Below are positions 1-11,400 of a stretch of DNA of 64,000 bases, in pieces. The stretch covers positions 103,501 to 167,500 of the forward strand of contig JAODUO010000852.1 of the NCBI GenBank assembly GCA_025642075.2, written 5' to 3'. The notes beneath the pieces are model-generated. The model was given only the letters and a program-made list of their open reading frames with translations. It did no database searches and was not told the origin of the DNA. Source of the stretch: Ridgeia piscesae (taxonomy: Eukaryota; Annelida; Polychaeta; Sabellida; Siboglinidae). Every line of letters starts with the position of its first letter. The stretch's first letter is position 1. Made by a program: the position numbers and the translations under genes.

Positions 1-763
1 CGAGCTAGTTGCATGGAGCTGATCCAAGTTAATTACTCTATATTTAGGCAACGATTGTAGTATTTATAATGATTGTTTGCGTTGAAACGATTATCAATTA
101 ACATATATTGTAAATTATAACTATACGCCTATAAGCTCTAACCTTATCAGCACAATACAACACCATTACATGAAATGTCACACCGTCAATTTCGTAGTAA
201 CAAGACCTTGAATGACATGACAATGACACAACATGTGGATTCACCGACATATCCATAACAGGCTAGCCTTAGTCAAGTTTCCTGTTCTAACTCACTAGCT
301 CTTTCAATACAACCAGTACAATAACACCAGTCACATGATATATGCGACTCTTTTCATCCTATCAAGTGTAAACGTGTCGAACTAATTGTCCGTTTACGAA
401 TGACACTGCCTGTCGACTTCATGTGTGCCAATTGTCACGTCTACTTGACAAACAAGTTGACCTTACATAAAACTGACACGAACTTTGATCGCGTTTCTTT
501 GAAAGTCGTGCAGCATATGACACCCTATAGATGCTATAACATGCCGGTTATTTTAATGCAATTATCTCATTTCACATTCATGCATACGAATTAACACATA
601 CGCACACGCGGGGAGGAGCAGAACGTGTCCTTTCTGGGGATATCGATTCAAGGAAAAATTTGATGATGCACCAACAATATAGCTGAAAATTGCCTATACT
701 TAATTTCTCGCAAGTATATGCAAAACTCACAACACCGGTGTGTGCGTGTGCGTGTGTTATAAT

Positions 764-766
<3 letters not shown>
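1..766. other. intergenic DNA, nothing recognised
   Basis: AT-rich sequence with only short ORFs (up to 64 codons) that show no family resemblance or splice context. No RNA gene or clear repeat seen. Confidence 0.4.

Positions 767-800
<34 letters not shown>
767..800. repeat. (TA)n microsatellite
   Basis: A run of alternating T and A about 34 bp long, directly before a GT-rich stretch and the 51-bp minisatellite. It creates the Tyr-Ile stretches of overlapping spurious ORFs. Confidence 0.9.
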
Positions 801-803
<3 letters not shown>

Positions 804-864
804 TGTGTAGATGCCTGTGTCTGTCTGTTTGTGCATGCCAGCGTGCACACACCCAACACGTATG

Positions 865-1757
865 ACACGCTTACTGCAGACAGTAGCGACTACACGCTAA
901 GGTGGGGCAGGCATGTAACGCTTACTGCAGACAATAGCGGCCACACGCTAATGTGGGGCAGGCATGTAACGCTTACTGCAGAAAGTAGCGGCCACACGCT
1001 AAGGTGGGGCATGCATGTAACGCTTACTGCAGACAGTAGCGACTACACGCTAAGGTGGGGCAGGCATGATCGACACGCTTACTGCAGACAGTAGCGGCTA
1101 CACGCTAAGGTGGGGCAGGCATGACACGCTAACTGCAGACAGTAGCGACTACATGCTAAGGTGGGGCAGGCATGACACGCTTACTGCAGACAGTAGCGAC
1201 TACACGCTAAGGTGGGGCAGGCATGACACGCTTACTGCAGACAATAGCGGCCACACGCTAATGTGGGGCAGGCATGTAACGCTTACTGCAGAAAGTAGCG
1301 GCCACACGCTAAGGTGGGGCAGGCATGTAACGCTTACTGCAGAAAGTAGCGGCCACACGCTAAGGTGGGGCAGGCATGTAACGCTTACTGCAGACAGTAG
1401 CGACTACACGCTAAGGTGGGGCAGGCATGACACGCTTACTGCAGACAATAGCGGCCACACGCTAAGGTGGGGCAGGCATGTAACGCTTACTGCAGAAAGT
1501 AGCGGCCACACGCTAAGGTGGGGCAGGCATGTAACGCTTACTGCAGAAAGTAGCGGCCACACGCTAAGGTGGGGCAGGCATGTAACGCTTACTGCAGACA
1601 GTAGCGGCCACACGCTAAGGTGGGGCAGGCATGTAACGCTTACTGCAGACAGTAGCGGCCACACGCTAAGGTGGGGCAGGCATGTAACGCTTACTGCAGA
1701 CAGTACTGGCCACACGCTAAGTTGGGGCAGGCATGTGGCGCTTACTGCAGACAATAG
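865..1757. repeat. 51-bp minisatellite, about 17 copies
   Basis: Head-to-tail units of 51 bp, each with a CTGCAG (PstI) site followed by a TAGCGRCYACACGCTAAG core. Because 51 is 17 codons, reading frames stay open on both strands: a 17-residue repeat containing TLTADSS on plus and one containing LLSAVSV on minus. Copies differ by a few recurring substitutions (GACTAC or GGCCAC, CAGACAG or CAGAAAG), so variant types are interspersed. No initiation, splice or domain evidence supports translation, so I treat it as non-coding satellite DNA. Confidence 0.93.
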
Positions 1758-3225
1758 GGCGTGCAAGTCTCGCGCGCGAAAACGAGGCTGGGGGCAGTTG
1801 GGGGCAGGAGGTCCATACTCCATGTTAACATATAGGACTTTGTTTTGTTTTGGTCGTAATGATCGAACTGTCCCGAAATAGCGTATTTCAGTTATATTGT
1901 CCGAAGGATATTGCAGCAGAAGCAGGAACAGACCGTAGCACACTGTGGCAGGAGAAATGCAAGTAGAATTTTAATCGATTATAGGTGGTGCCATGCGCTA
2001 TAGCAGAAGTATGTTTGGCGATCTTGATAATAATGAAGAATGCCATTTCGCGCGACAACCTTTTGGGCCAAACGTATACATGTGTTATGATATGTGCATT
2101 TAGACAACTTGTCGTATAAGTGTATCGAAACCACAACGTACAGCAAAACGAATCCCGAAAGACAATACAGCTTAGCATCGTGTCGATTATCTGCACTACG
2201 TAAATCCTATATGTGTCTATGATAGTGTGATAAACTCAATATAAAATCGGACTTTTAAGATAAGAAATGTATAGCACAAGATATTTATGAACTGATTTTC
2301 CAAGTATTCATCAGTCGGAAGCTACACCTGTCATCCATCGTTAGAATATTATTCTTGTGTCAAGGCCCCAACTAGTCTCGCATAATCCCCAATAAGCTCC
2401 AGTCGCGCGGAGTCACGCCATGTATCGTGACCCACTTGCAGGCCCTATAGCGATTGCACGCTAGATACACCGACCAAACTACCTTGCCTTGGCGCTGGCG
2501 AACCAGTGTCAGAGAAGAACATGGATTGAAGAGGGGCACACATCACTTCATCCGGAACTAGATCTTAGACTTAGGTCTGCAGAGAAATAACCCCGTCCCG
2601 TGTAATCTCAACATCCACAACCAACTCAGGGTGTCAGAAGGTCTTCGTCGGTGCCTGACGTTTTCTTCTGTCAGCGACTGTCGTCCCACGTCATTGCATT
2701 TCCCACTCGGCTCTCCTCCGTACGCCGGAAAGTGTAACCAACGCCGCTGTCTGTGACGTACGTGAAATGGCGGTAGTCACTGCGTCATACACAATCTTTG
2801 ATTACGTCACGCTTTCGCGGTGATTTCAAACGGAAATCGGTAAACACGCTGTCACGTGAAATTGTGGCCGCTGACACTAGTCAAATGCCGGTTGAGACGA
2901 GGGATTCACTCCACTGATATTTTCATTAAAAAGTAGTTTTTTCCCCTCTTTTTATTTACTTAATGCAATGTTCTCAGGACTATTAAATGGAATACGTAAG
3001 TGTCTAGTTACTTTTCTAAGGCTAAGCCGTTCACTGATATATCACTTTCCCCCGCAGTCTGACTAATTCCGGGTAGAGCAGCACTCTAGATTAAAAATGT
3101 AATCTTAATCTGAAAATTTGCAGGAGCATAATAAGCAGATGATTGGCCATTGCTGTCTAGATGTCATACTGAGGCAGACCGCAAGAACATTTCCAGATGA
3201 AGTATTCCTTTCTGGAACGGCTACT
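1758..3225. other. intergenic, with a GC-richer CRE-containing patch
   Basis: Mostly unremarkable. Between about 2350 and 2900 the sequence is GC- and CpG-richer than its surroundings. It holds CRE-like motifs (TGACGTAC near 2755, TTACGTCAC near 2800), a TTTCGCGG E2F-like site near 2812, and AAATGGCGG near 2765. This resembles a small promoter, but no coding exon could be linked to it on either strand. Confidence 0.3.
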
Positions 3226-3529
3226 TACCTCGCTGGTATGGTGTGAACCTTATCTAATCGGTGCATTTATGTAACGTACTTGTGTTGTACGCAAAACATA
3301 CTAACAAATGATAATTTGTATTATCAATTAACAGCTTTCCCAATGCTTCTTGGACTTCTGGTACATAATTTGAAAGTGTTTTGCTTCGACTGCTGCGGGT
3401 AACTAACGCCTCCTCTGACCACCCCATAACATACGCAAAACAAAACGGCACCAAAGACAGAAAACGGGAAACAGTAGACACATTTCTACCAACGTTGATG
3501 TTAAAAATGTTTTGGGATATCACCACCTT

Positions 3530-3640
3530 CCCCTTCACCTATCCCGTATTCTTAGTGGACCGTTGGGGCGTCACAGATGACCTGGCAACCAGCTCCCTCC
3601 ATTCGTCTCGCCTCTCAGTCTTCCTCATGGCGGTGCCATG
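3530..3640 (-). mobile_element. possible LINE 3'-end remnant
   Basis: The minus strand reads a short segment beginning MRKTERRDEWRELVARSS and ending in a stop about ten codons later. The DEWRELVARS-like pattern resembles the extreme C-terminus of invertebrate LINE reverse-transcriptase ORFs. No catalytic part is nearby, so at most this is a truncated 3' end. The overlapping 127-codon plus ORF looks like its shadow. The call rests on family memory of a short motif. Confidence 0.3.
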
Positions 3641-4589
3641 TTATGTGCCCGTATTATTTCAGCGTCGTTTTACTGTGGTCAAGAGGTCTTCGGGATATAG
3701 GGATGTTATTTTCTTAACACTGTATAAAGTCGTAACCACCAAGTGTACAGAATCGGTCATTTAAACACACTGCATGCTTAGAGGTTGGGTTATGTGTTTG
3801 TGTGTTTATATGGAAGAGATGGGTGCAGGAAGATTCCTGGAGAATATACGATGTCAGAACAAGGAAAACCAAACAATTATGTTGCAAAGAAAATCTATAA
3901 TTACCGAGTCCATACACATATTCTTTAATAAATAAATTCACAGGTTAGAAAGTCAGTATATTTGTTCTCAGTGAAGCTATTTTAACTGTTTATGATCTAC
4001 ACATAGCAAATAGTGTTCTCTTTAAATGCATGTTCACAGTGCTGGACAACAATGACAGTCTAGTGGTCATACGAGTGATATGATTAGCTCTGACATCACC
4101 ATCTCTAATCTCTCAAAATACTCTATACTGTATTAGAAAATTAGTGGTTTCCAATGTCAAGTGGTTTCATACACAGAACAGTAGTTTATTGTATGTCTTT
4201 GCAACATTAACAGTAACACCCATATTTGTTCAGAGTAAAAACATTTCCAATAATGTCCTTGGTATAGAATAACCATTCTTTATGAATGGCTGCTGTCAAC
4301 ACTCGTATGATGACACTGTCACCTGATTGTAGCTGTCACCGTGGTGTGTCTGTGACATTCCTGCTCAACGGTCTTATTTCACCAGGTGGGCAACTTCATA
4401 GTACTGTACAGTAGCAGAACCAACAACCCACTCTACACTCCATCAGCCAAACAACACAAGCACTTCCAGCTCTGTGGTTCTGGCCAATAGATGTAGAATC
4501 TGGATGAAACATTTCACACAACCAGGGCCCAATGTACACTACGCTGTGAATGCCGTCTGTTAAGGAGGCTGGTGTTCAATTTGACAGGC
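3641..4589. other. NUP85 downstream flank and possible 3' UTR end
   Basis: AT-rich, no exon found. On the minus strand an AATAAA polyadenylation hexamer lies at 4195-4200. If used, the NUP85 3' UTR would be about 1.25 kb and would contain the whole 47-bp array. Other hexamers occur, so the end is uncertain. Confidence 0.35.
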
Positions 4590-5455
4590 CACATTTACAC
4601 AGGCCATGTAGAATGTTTGTGCTATGGGCTGAGGCCAGTCTACACAGGTTGTACGGAACGTTCATGCACAATGGGCTGAGGCCAGTCTACACAGGTTGTA
4701 CAGGAACGTTCATGCACAATGGGCTGAGGCCAGTCTACACAGGTTGTACGGAACGTTCATGCACAATGGGCTGAGGCCAGTCTACACAGGTTGTACGGAA
4801 CGTTCATGCACAATGGGCTGAGGCCAGTCTACACAGGTTGTACGGAACGTTCATGCACAATGGGCTGAGGCCAGTCTCCACAGGTTGTACGGAACGTTCA
4901 TGCACAATGGGCTGAGGCCAGTCTCCACAGGTTGTACGGAACGTTCATGCACAATGGGCTGAGGCCAGTCTCCACAGGTTGTACGGAACGTTCATGCACA
5001 ATGGGCTGAGGCCAGTCTACACAGGTTGTACAGAACGTTCATGCACAATGGGCTGAGGCCAGTCTACACAGGTTGTACGGAACGTTCATGCACAATGGGC
5101 TGAGGCCAGTCTACACAGGTTGTACGGAACGTTCATGCACAATGGGCTGAGGCCAGTCTACACAGGTTGTACAGAACGTTCATGCACAATGGGCTGAGGC
5201 CAGTCTACACAGGTTGTACGGAACGTTCATGCACAATGGGCTGAGGCCAGTCTACACAGGTTGTACGGAACGTTCATGCACAATGGGCTGAGGCCAGTCT
5301 ACACAGGTTGTACGGAACGTTCATGCACAATGGGCTGAGGCCAGTCTACACAGGTTGTACGGAACGTTCATGCACAATGGGCTGAGGCCAGTCTACACAG
5401 GTTGTCCCTAGAAGGTACCGTTAAAATTGAAAAACCAAAATGGGCTGAGGCCAGT
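4590..5455. repeat. 47-bp minisatellite made from the NUP85 C-terminal coding end
   Basis: About 18 head-to-tail units of 47 bp. On the minus strand each unit contains the last codons of NUP85 (VHERSVQPV), its TAG stop, and about 15 bp of following sequence. The authentic copy is the end of exon 22 (5456-5489), and the array continues straight into the 3' flank. The unit next to the gene is interrupted by foreign sequence at about 5405-5440, and the first units (4590-4640) are decayed. 47 bp is not a multiple of three, and all copies lie after the stop, so they are untranslated. Confidence 0.93.
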
Positions 5456-8400
5456 CTACACAGGTTGTACAGAACGTTCATGCACAATGGCACGGGCCAG
5501 GTTGCGTGCTAGAGCCAACTTCATCAAGTTGAGTTTCTCCGTTTCAACATTGTCCTCCAACGCGGTCTAAAACACACACAACACACTTCATTTACTACAG
5601 TTACACTTGGGTGGTAATGAACACTAAGGTCTGACTAGTTCCCACGACCATGTTGCTATGAAGTCTCTGGCAAGAACTGACCAGTTGTCGTCACTATTCC
5701 TTACAGGTAGACTGCAAGTTCTCACAGAGTAACAATCCCCCATTGACCACTACTCGTCACGAGGACGAGTTCCTTGACAAATAAGATCCAGTGTTACTAG
5801 ATCATGTGCACAATAAACTAACACTTTGTTGATTTGTGGAAAGTTTTATCTTTTTACTTATGATGTAAATTTTACAGAACAAGTGTAAAATGATCTTACT
5901 TGATTTGGCTGCGGGTGCAACTTTGCAGCAATGTTCAGTTCTTCGAGGCAGTGCATTAGTTCATAGGTCTGCTGGCTGCTGAATATAACCTACGTCACAA
6001 ACATTGAAAGAATAACAACAACAGATCTAAACAGATCAGTCAGTTACTGTCTCATGGGTGGAGTCGGAACATTAGTTGCTCTGGTTTCATAATATAATTT
6101 TCTTCTCTTTACTAATGCCTGTCTTCTATTTGTTGTGTAAATATGTGTAGATTTCATTTTGATTCTGAGTAAAGACAATGATAACAATAAGGGACAAATA
6201 TTTATTTGGGATATGCCAGCCGTTTCAACATCATGGTTTTGCAGGTAGGGTTGTGAGTTGTTTCTTTATTTGTCTGTTTTTTTGTCAAGTTTTGATGTCC
6301 ACAAGATGAATACTGACATGGGTTCTTTAGTGTTATCACAGCAGCAACTGGCTAACTTCAATCATGTTTGACAGTTTGTATAAGACAATTTCATTTTATC
6401 ACAAAGGCAGTGTTATCATGCTCATTTGGTATTATTTATATGATGTTATTAAATAGGCAGTGGTTTAGTGGTTTCTGTCATAACATTTATTTATATTTAG
6501 TAATACAAGAAACCACTGATTGAAAATAGATTTAAAGAAATAATTGAAAATACCTCTTCGACTTCGAGCAGCGGGAGAGCATCAGTGAGTAGAACCTGCC
6601 AGAACCTGGAGGACAACACAAGGTTAAACCTCACTTAGGACTTGTGTCTTCACAAACACACAGCACATTTTGTACATCATTTAACTGACTCATTCAGTAT
6701 GTGGCCTGTTGCCTAACAACACGTAACTTTGACAATGTATGCAGAATAGGTGTAGCGATTAATTTTATTTTAAAACCTGGCCCCAAATGTTTCTTTATAA
6801 CAAAAAACGCAAATTATGCAGGAATGTTTTGTCTACCTGACACCAGACCTCCTTAGTAAAGTAATTCACATGCACTATGGTTATCGACACTGTCGACAAA
6901 GCTTGAGAGAGCTGACGTGCATAAATTTGATTTGGACATATGAAAACTGCATCGTACCAGATCCATCAGTTCTAGGAGCGGAGCATTGGTTTTGTGTGTA
7001 CCTGGCTAGATACAGTGATGGTGCTAAAGGGGAGGAATCACTCACTTCTTTGGGGCTATCCGGGCAGTGAGCAGAGAGAGGAGAAGTGAAGCCGCTGGTC
7101 GGAACTGACGTTCCGCATACAGCTGGTGGAACTCTCGGTACTTGCCTACAACAGGGTTACAAGGTACTTATAGACAACTGGGGGAACTCCCGGTACTTGC
7201 CTACAACAGGGTAACAACAAAGTACTTATAGACAACTGGGGGAACTTCCGGTACTTGCCTACAACAGGGTAACAACAAAGTACTTATAGACAACTGGGGG
7301 AACTCCCGGTACTTGCCTACAACAGGGTAACAACAACGTACTTATAGACAACTGGGGGAACTCCCGGTACTTGCCTACAACAGGGTAACAACAACGTACT
7401 TATAGACAACTGGGGGAACTCCCGGTACTTGCCTACAACAGGGTAACAACAACGTACTTATAGACAACTGGGGGAACTCCTGGTACTTGCCTACAACAGG
7501 GTAACAACAACGTACTTATAGACAACTGGGGGAACTCCGGTACTTGCCTACAACAGGGTAACAACAACGTACTTATAGACAACTGGGGGAACTCCCGGTA
7601 CTTGCCTACAACAGGGTAACAACAAAGTACTTATAGACAACTGGGGGAACTCCCGGTACTTGCCTACAACAGGGTAACAACAACGTACTTATAGACAACT
7701 GGGGGAACTCCCGGTACTTGCCTACAACAGGGTAACAACAAAGTACTTATAGACAACTGGGGGAACTCCCGGTACTTGCCTACAACAGGGTAACAACAAA
7801 GTACTTATAGACAACTGGGGGAACTACCGGTACTTGCCTACAACAGGGTAACAACAACGTACTTATAGACAACTGGGGGAACTCCCGGTACTTGCCTACA
7901 ACAGGGTAACAACAACGTACTTATAGACAACTGGGGGAACTCCGGTACTTGCCTACAACAGGGTAACAACAACGTACTTATAGACAACTGGGGGAACTCC
8001 CGGTACTTGCCTACAACAGGGTAACAACAACGTACTTATAGACAACTGGGGGAACTCCGGTACTTGCCTACAACATGGTTACAAGGTACTTATAGACAAC
8101 TGGGGGAACTCCCGGTACTTGCCTACAACATGGTTACAAGGTACTTATAGACAACTGGGGGAACTCCCGGTACTTGCCTACAACATGGTTACAAGGTACT
8201 TATAGACAACTGGGGGAACTCCCGGTACTTGCCTACAACAGGGTAACAACAACGTACTTATAGACAACTGGGGGAACTCCTGGTACTTGCCTACAACAGG
8301 GTAACAACAACGTACTTATAGACAACTGGGGGAACTCCCGGTACTTGCCTACAACATGGTTACAAGGTACTTATAGACAACTGGGGGAACTCCCGGTACT

Positions 8401-11400
8401 TGCCTACAACAGGGTAACAACAAAGTACTTATAGACAACTGGGGGAACTCCCGGTACTTGCCTACAACAGGGTAACAACAACGTACTTATAGACAACTGG
8501 GGGAACTCCTGGTACTTGCCTACAACAGGGTAACAACAACGTACTTATAGACAACTGGGGGAACTCCAAGGGTTTCAAACGGGGAACAGTTTTGTCTCCC
8601 GGGGGAACTCCGGGACCTCCTTTAGAAAAGGGGTAACAAAAACTATGTTATCGAAAACTGGGAAAAACTTGGACTTCCCTAAAACGGTGCAAAACGTATT
8701 TAGACAATGGGAACTCCTCGTACCAGGTACAAAAAGTACTATAGACGAGGGACTTGGTCTTGCTCGGGTACCAAGACTAAACATGATGGTGCTAAAGGGG
8801 AGGAATCACTCACTTCTTTGGGGCTATCCGGGCAGTGAGCAGAGAGAGGAGAAGTGCTAAGCCGCTGGTGGAACTCGACTTGCCTACCGGGCATACAAGA
8901 CTGTGGAAACTCTCGGTACTTGCCTACAACAGGGTTACAAACGTACTTATAGACAACTGGGGGAACTCCTCGGTACTTGCCTACAACAGGGTAACAACAA
9001 AGTACTTATAGACAACTGGGGGAACTTCCGGTACTTGCCTACAACAGGGTAACAACAAAGTACTTATAGACAACTGGGGGAACTCCGGTACTTGCCTACA
9101 ACAGGGTAACAACAAAGTACTTATAGACAACTGGGGGAACTCCCGGTACTTGCCTACAACAAGGTAACAACAAAGTACTTATAGACAACTGGGGGAACTC
9201 CCGGTACTTGCCTACAACAAGGTAACAACAAAGTACTTATAGACAACTGGGGGAACTCCTGGTACTTGCCTACAACAAGGTAACAACAAAGTACTTATAG
9301 ACAACTGGGGGAACTCCCGGTACTTGCCTACAACAGGGTAACAACAAAGTACTTATAGACAACTGGGGGAACTCCCGGTACTTGCCTACAACATGGTAAC
9401 AACAGCGTACTTATAGACAACTGGGGGAACTCCTGGTACTTGCCTACAACAGGTTACAAAAAGTACTTATAGACAACTGGGGGAACTCCCGGTACTTGCC
9501 TACAACAGGGTAACAACAAAGTACTTATAGACAACTGGGGGAACTCCGGTACTTGCCTACAACAGGGTAACAACAACGTACTTATAGACAACTGGGGGAA
9601 CTCCCGGTACTTGCCTACAACAAGGTAACAACAAAGTACTTATAGACAACTGGGGGAACTCCCGGTACTTGCCTACAACAGGGTAACAACAAAGTACTTA
9701 TAGACAACTGGGGGAACTCCCGGTACTTGCCTACAACATGGTAACAACAAGGTACTTATAGACAACTGGGGGAACTCCTGGTACTTGCCTACAACAGGTA
9801 ACAACAAAGTACTTATAGACAACTGGGGGAACTCCCGGTACTTGCCTACAACAGGTAACAACAAAGTACTTATAGACAACTGGGGGAACTCCCGGTACTT
9901 GCCTACAACAGGGTAACAACAAAGTACTTATAGACAACTGGGGGAACTCCCGGTACTTGCCTACAACAGGGTAACAACAAAGTACTTATAGACAACTGGG
10001 GGAACTCCCGGTACTTGCCTACAACAGGGTAACAACAAAGTACTTATAGACAACTGGGGGAACTTCCGGTACTTGCCTACAACAGGGTAACAACAAAGTA
10101 CTTATAGACAACTGGGGGAACTCCCGGTACTTGCCTACAACAGGGTAACAACAAAGTACTTATAGACAACTGGGGGAACTCCCGGTACTTGCCTACAACA
10201 GGGTAACAACAAAGTACTTATAGACAACTGGGGGAACTTCCGGTACTTGCCTACAACAGGGTAACAACAAAGTACTTATAGACAACTGGGGGAACTCACT
10301 CACAAGTATTTACAGACAAGTACATTTTCTGTTAAAGTTGGCAATCTGAAGGTAACTGTCTTTGTCAGAATCTGTTATATTGTGTGCGTATATTTTCAGA
10401 AACACTAATTGTAATGAAAACATCACAGTACTGACAAAAAGAGAAAGCTGTAAAATTGGGTGGTAGCAATCAAATTAACACATACGCCATATTTGAAATT
10501 CCCCCAGCATAATAATGCGCAATATATTATGTGATATTTAGTACATTTTACAATCGGTTTTCAAAAACTATTTGCCCCACATAATTGCTATATAAATGTC
10601 TACAGGTTACAAAGAAATATCTTAACTAATAATTTGAAGGCAGCAACATTACATGTTAATTAGACACATGACCTGGCGCTACCTGGACCTGTCGTACTCA
10701 CCGAGGAAGGTCAGTTTACTACACAGCAGCATGGCTGGGCCGAGGTTGTCCAGGAGGTCAAGACTACTGAAGTGTCCACTCTCTGTGTACTCGTTGAGGA
10801 AGCTGTAACACGTCAGTCATGTCACATCACACACCCTGCCTCATGAGGTACTCGCAACAAACAATGGCTTCTTGTGTATCACACTTCTCCAGAAATTGTG
10901 GCTTCTGATAATATAAATTTCTACGTTTATTTATTTCGCAGTTGATAAAGCTACCAGCGTTAGACTAAAGCAGTAGACTAAAGCAGACCAGGCAACTATG
11001 ATTATAAGATTCCACACCAATGAAGCAAACAAACCTGGGGCAACTATTATTATCATTACAGTATACTGATTTAATATTTAACTCTGAGATAATTAATCTT
11101 AAATTTGAAATAACAATGCCCTGTGATAATCAGCTAAAAATAGTAAATAACTAAACTACTACTGGATTTTTTTTAAACACATCGATAGTTGAAAAAACTG
11201 AAGTGAATGGTCTAAGGAAGTAAAAAATACAGAAAGCCTGTGGTCCTGGGCACCTGACAGGAGATGCACTTACATGGCTTCAAGAGTTTTTATGGCCACA
11301 TCACCAGTTTAAATTAAGAAACAAAAGTGAACTTTGTACGACCAAGGATGTAGGTTATTTAAGTACAACTGTACTCACTGTTCAGCGAGGAAACTTGCAA

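Noticed and set aside
690..1881. Long plus and minus ORFs (up to 271 codons) over the 51-bp array
   Set aside because: They exist only because the unit is 17 codons without a stop; both strands are open and no start context, splice or domain evidence is present.
2767..2823. First exon of a plus-strand gene (MAVVTAS start)
   Set aside because: Only 18 codons before a stop; a donor is conceivable at 2819 but no downstream exon was found.
3381..3764. 127-codon plus ORF as a gene
   Set aside because: Composition is unlike a conserved protein and the opposite strand carries a LINE-like C-terminus, so it is probably a shadow.
7146..10297. CRISPR-like regular repeats
   Set aside because: Units are joined head to tail with no unique spacers, in eukaryotic intronic DNA. 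The same holds for the 47-, 50- and 59-bp arrays.
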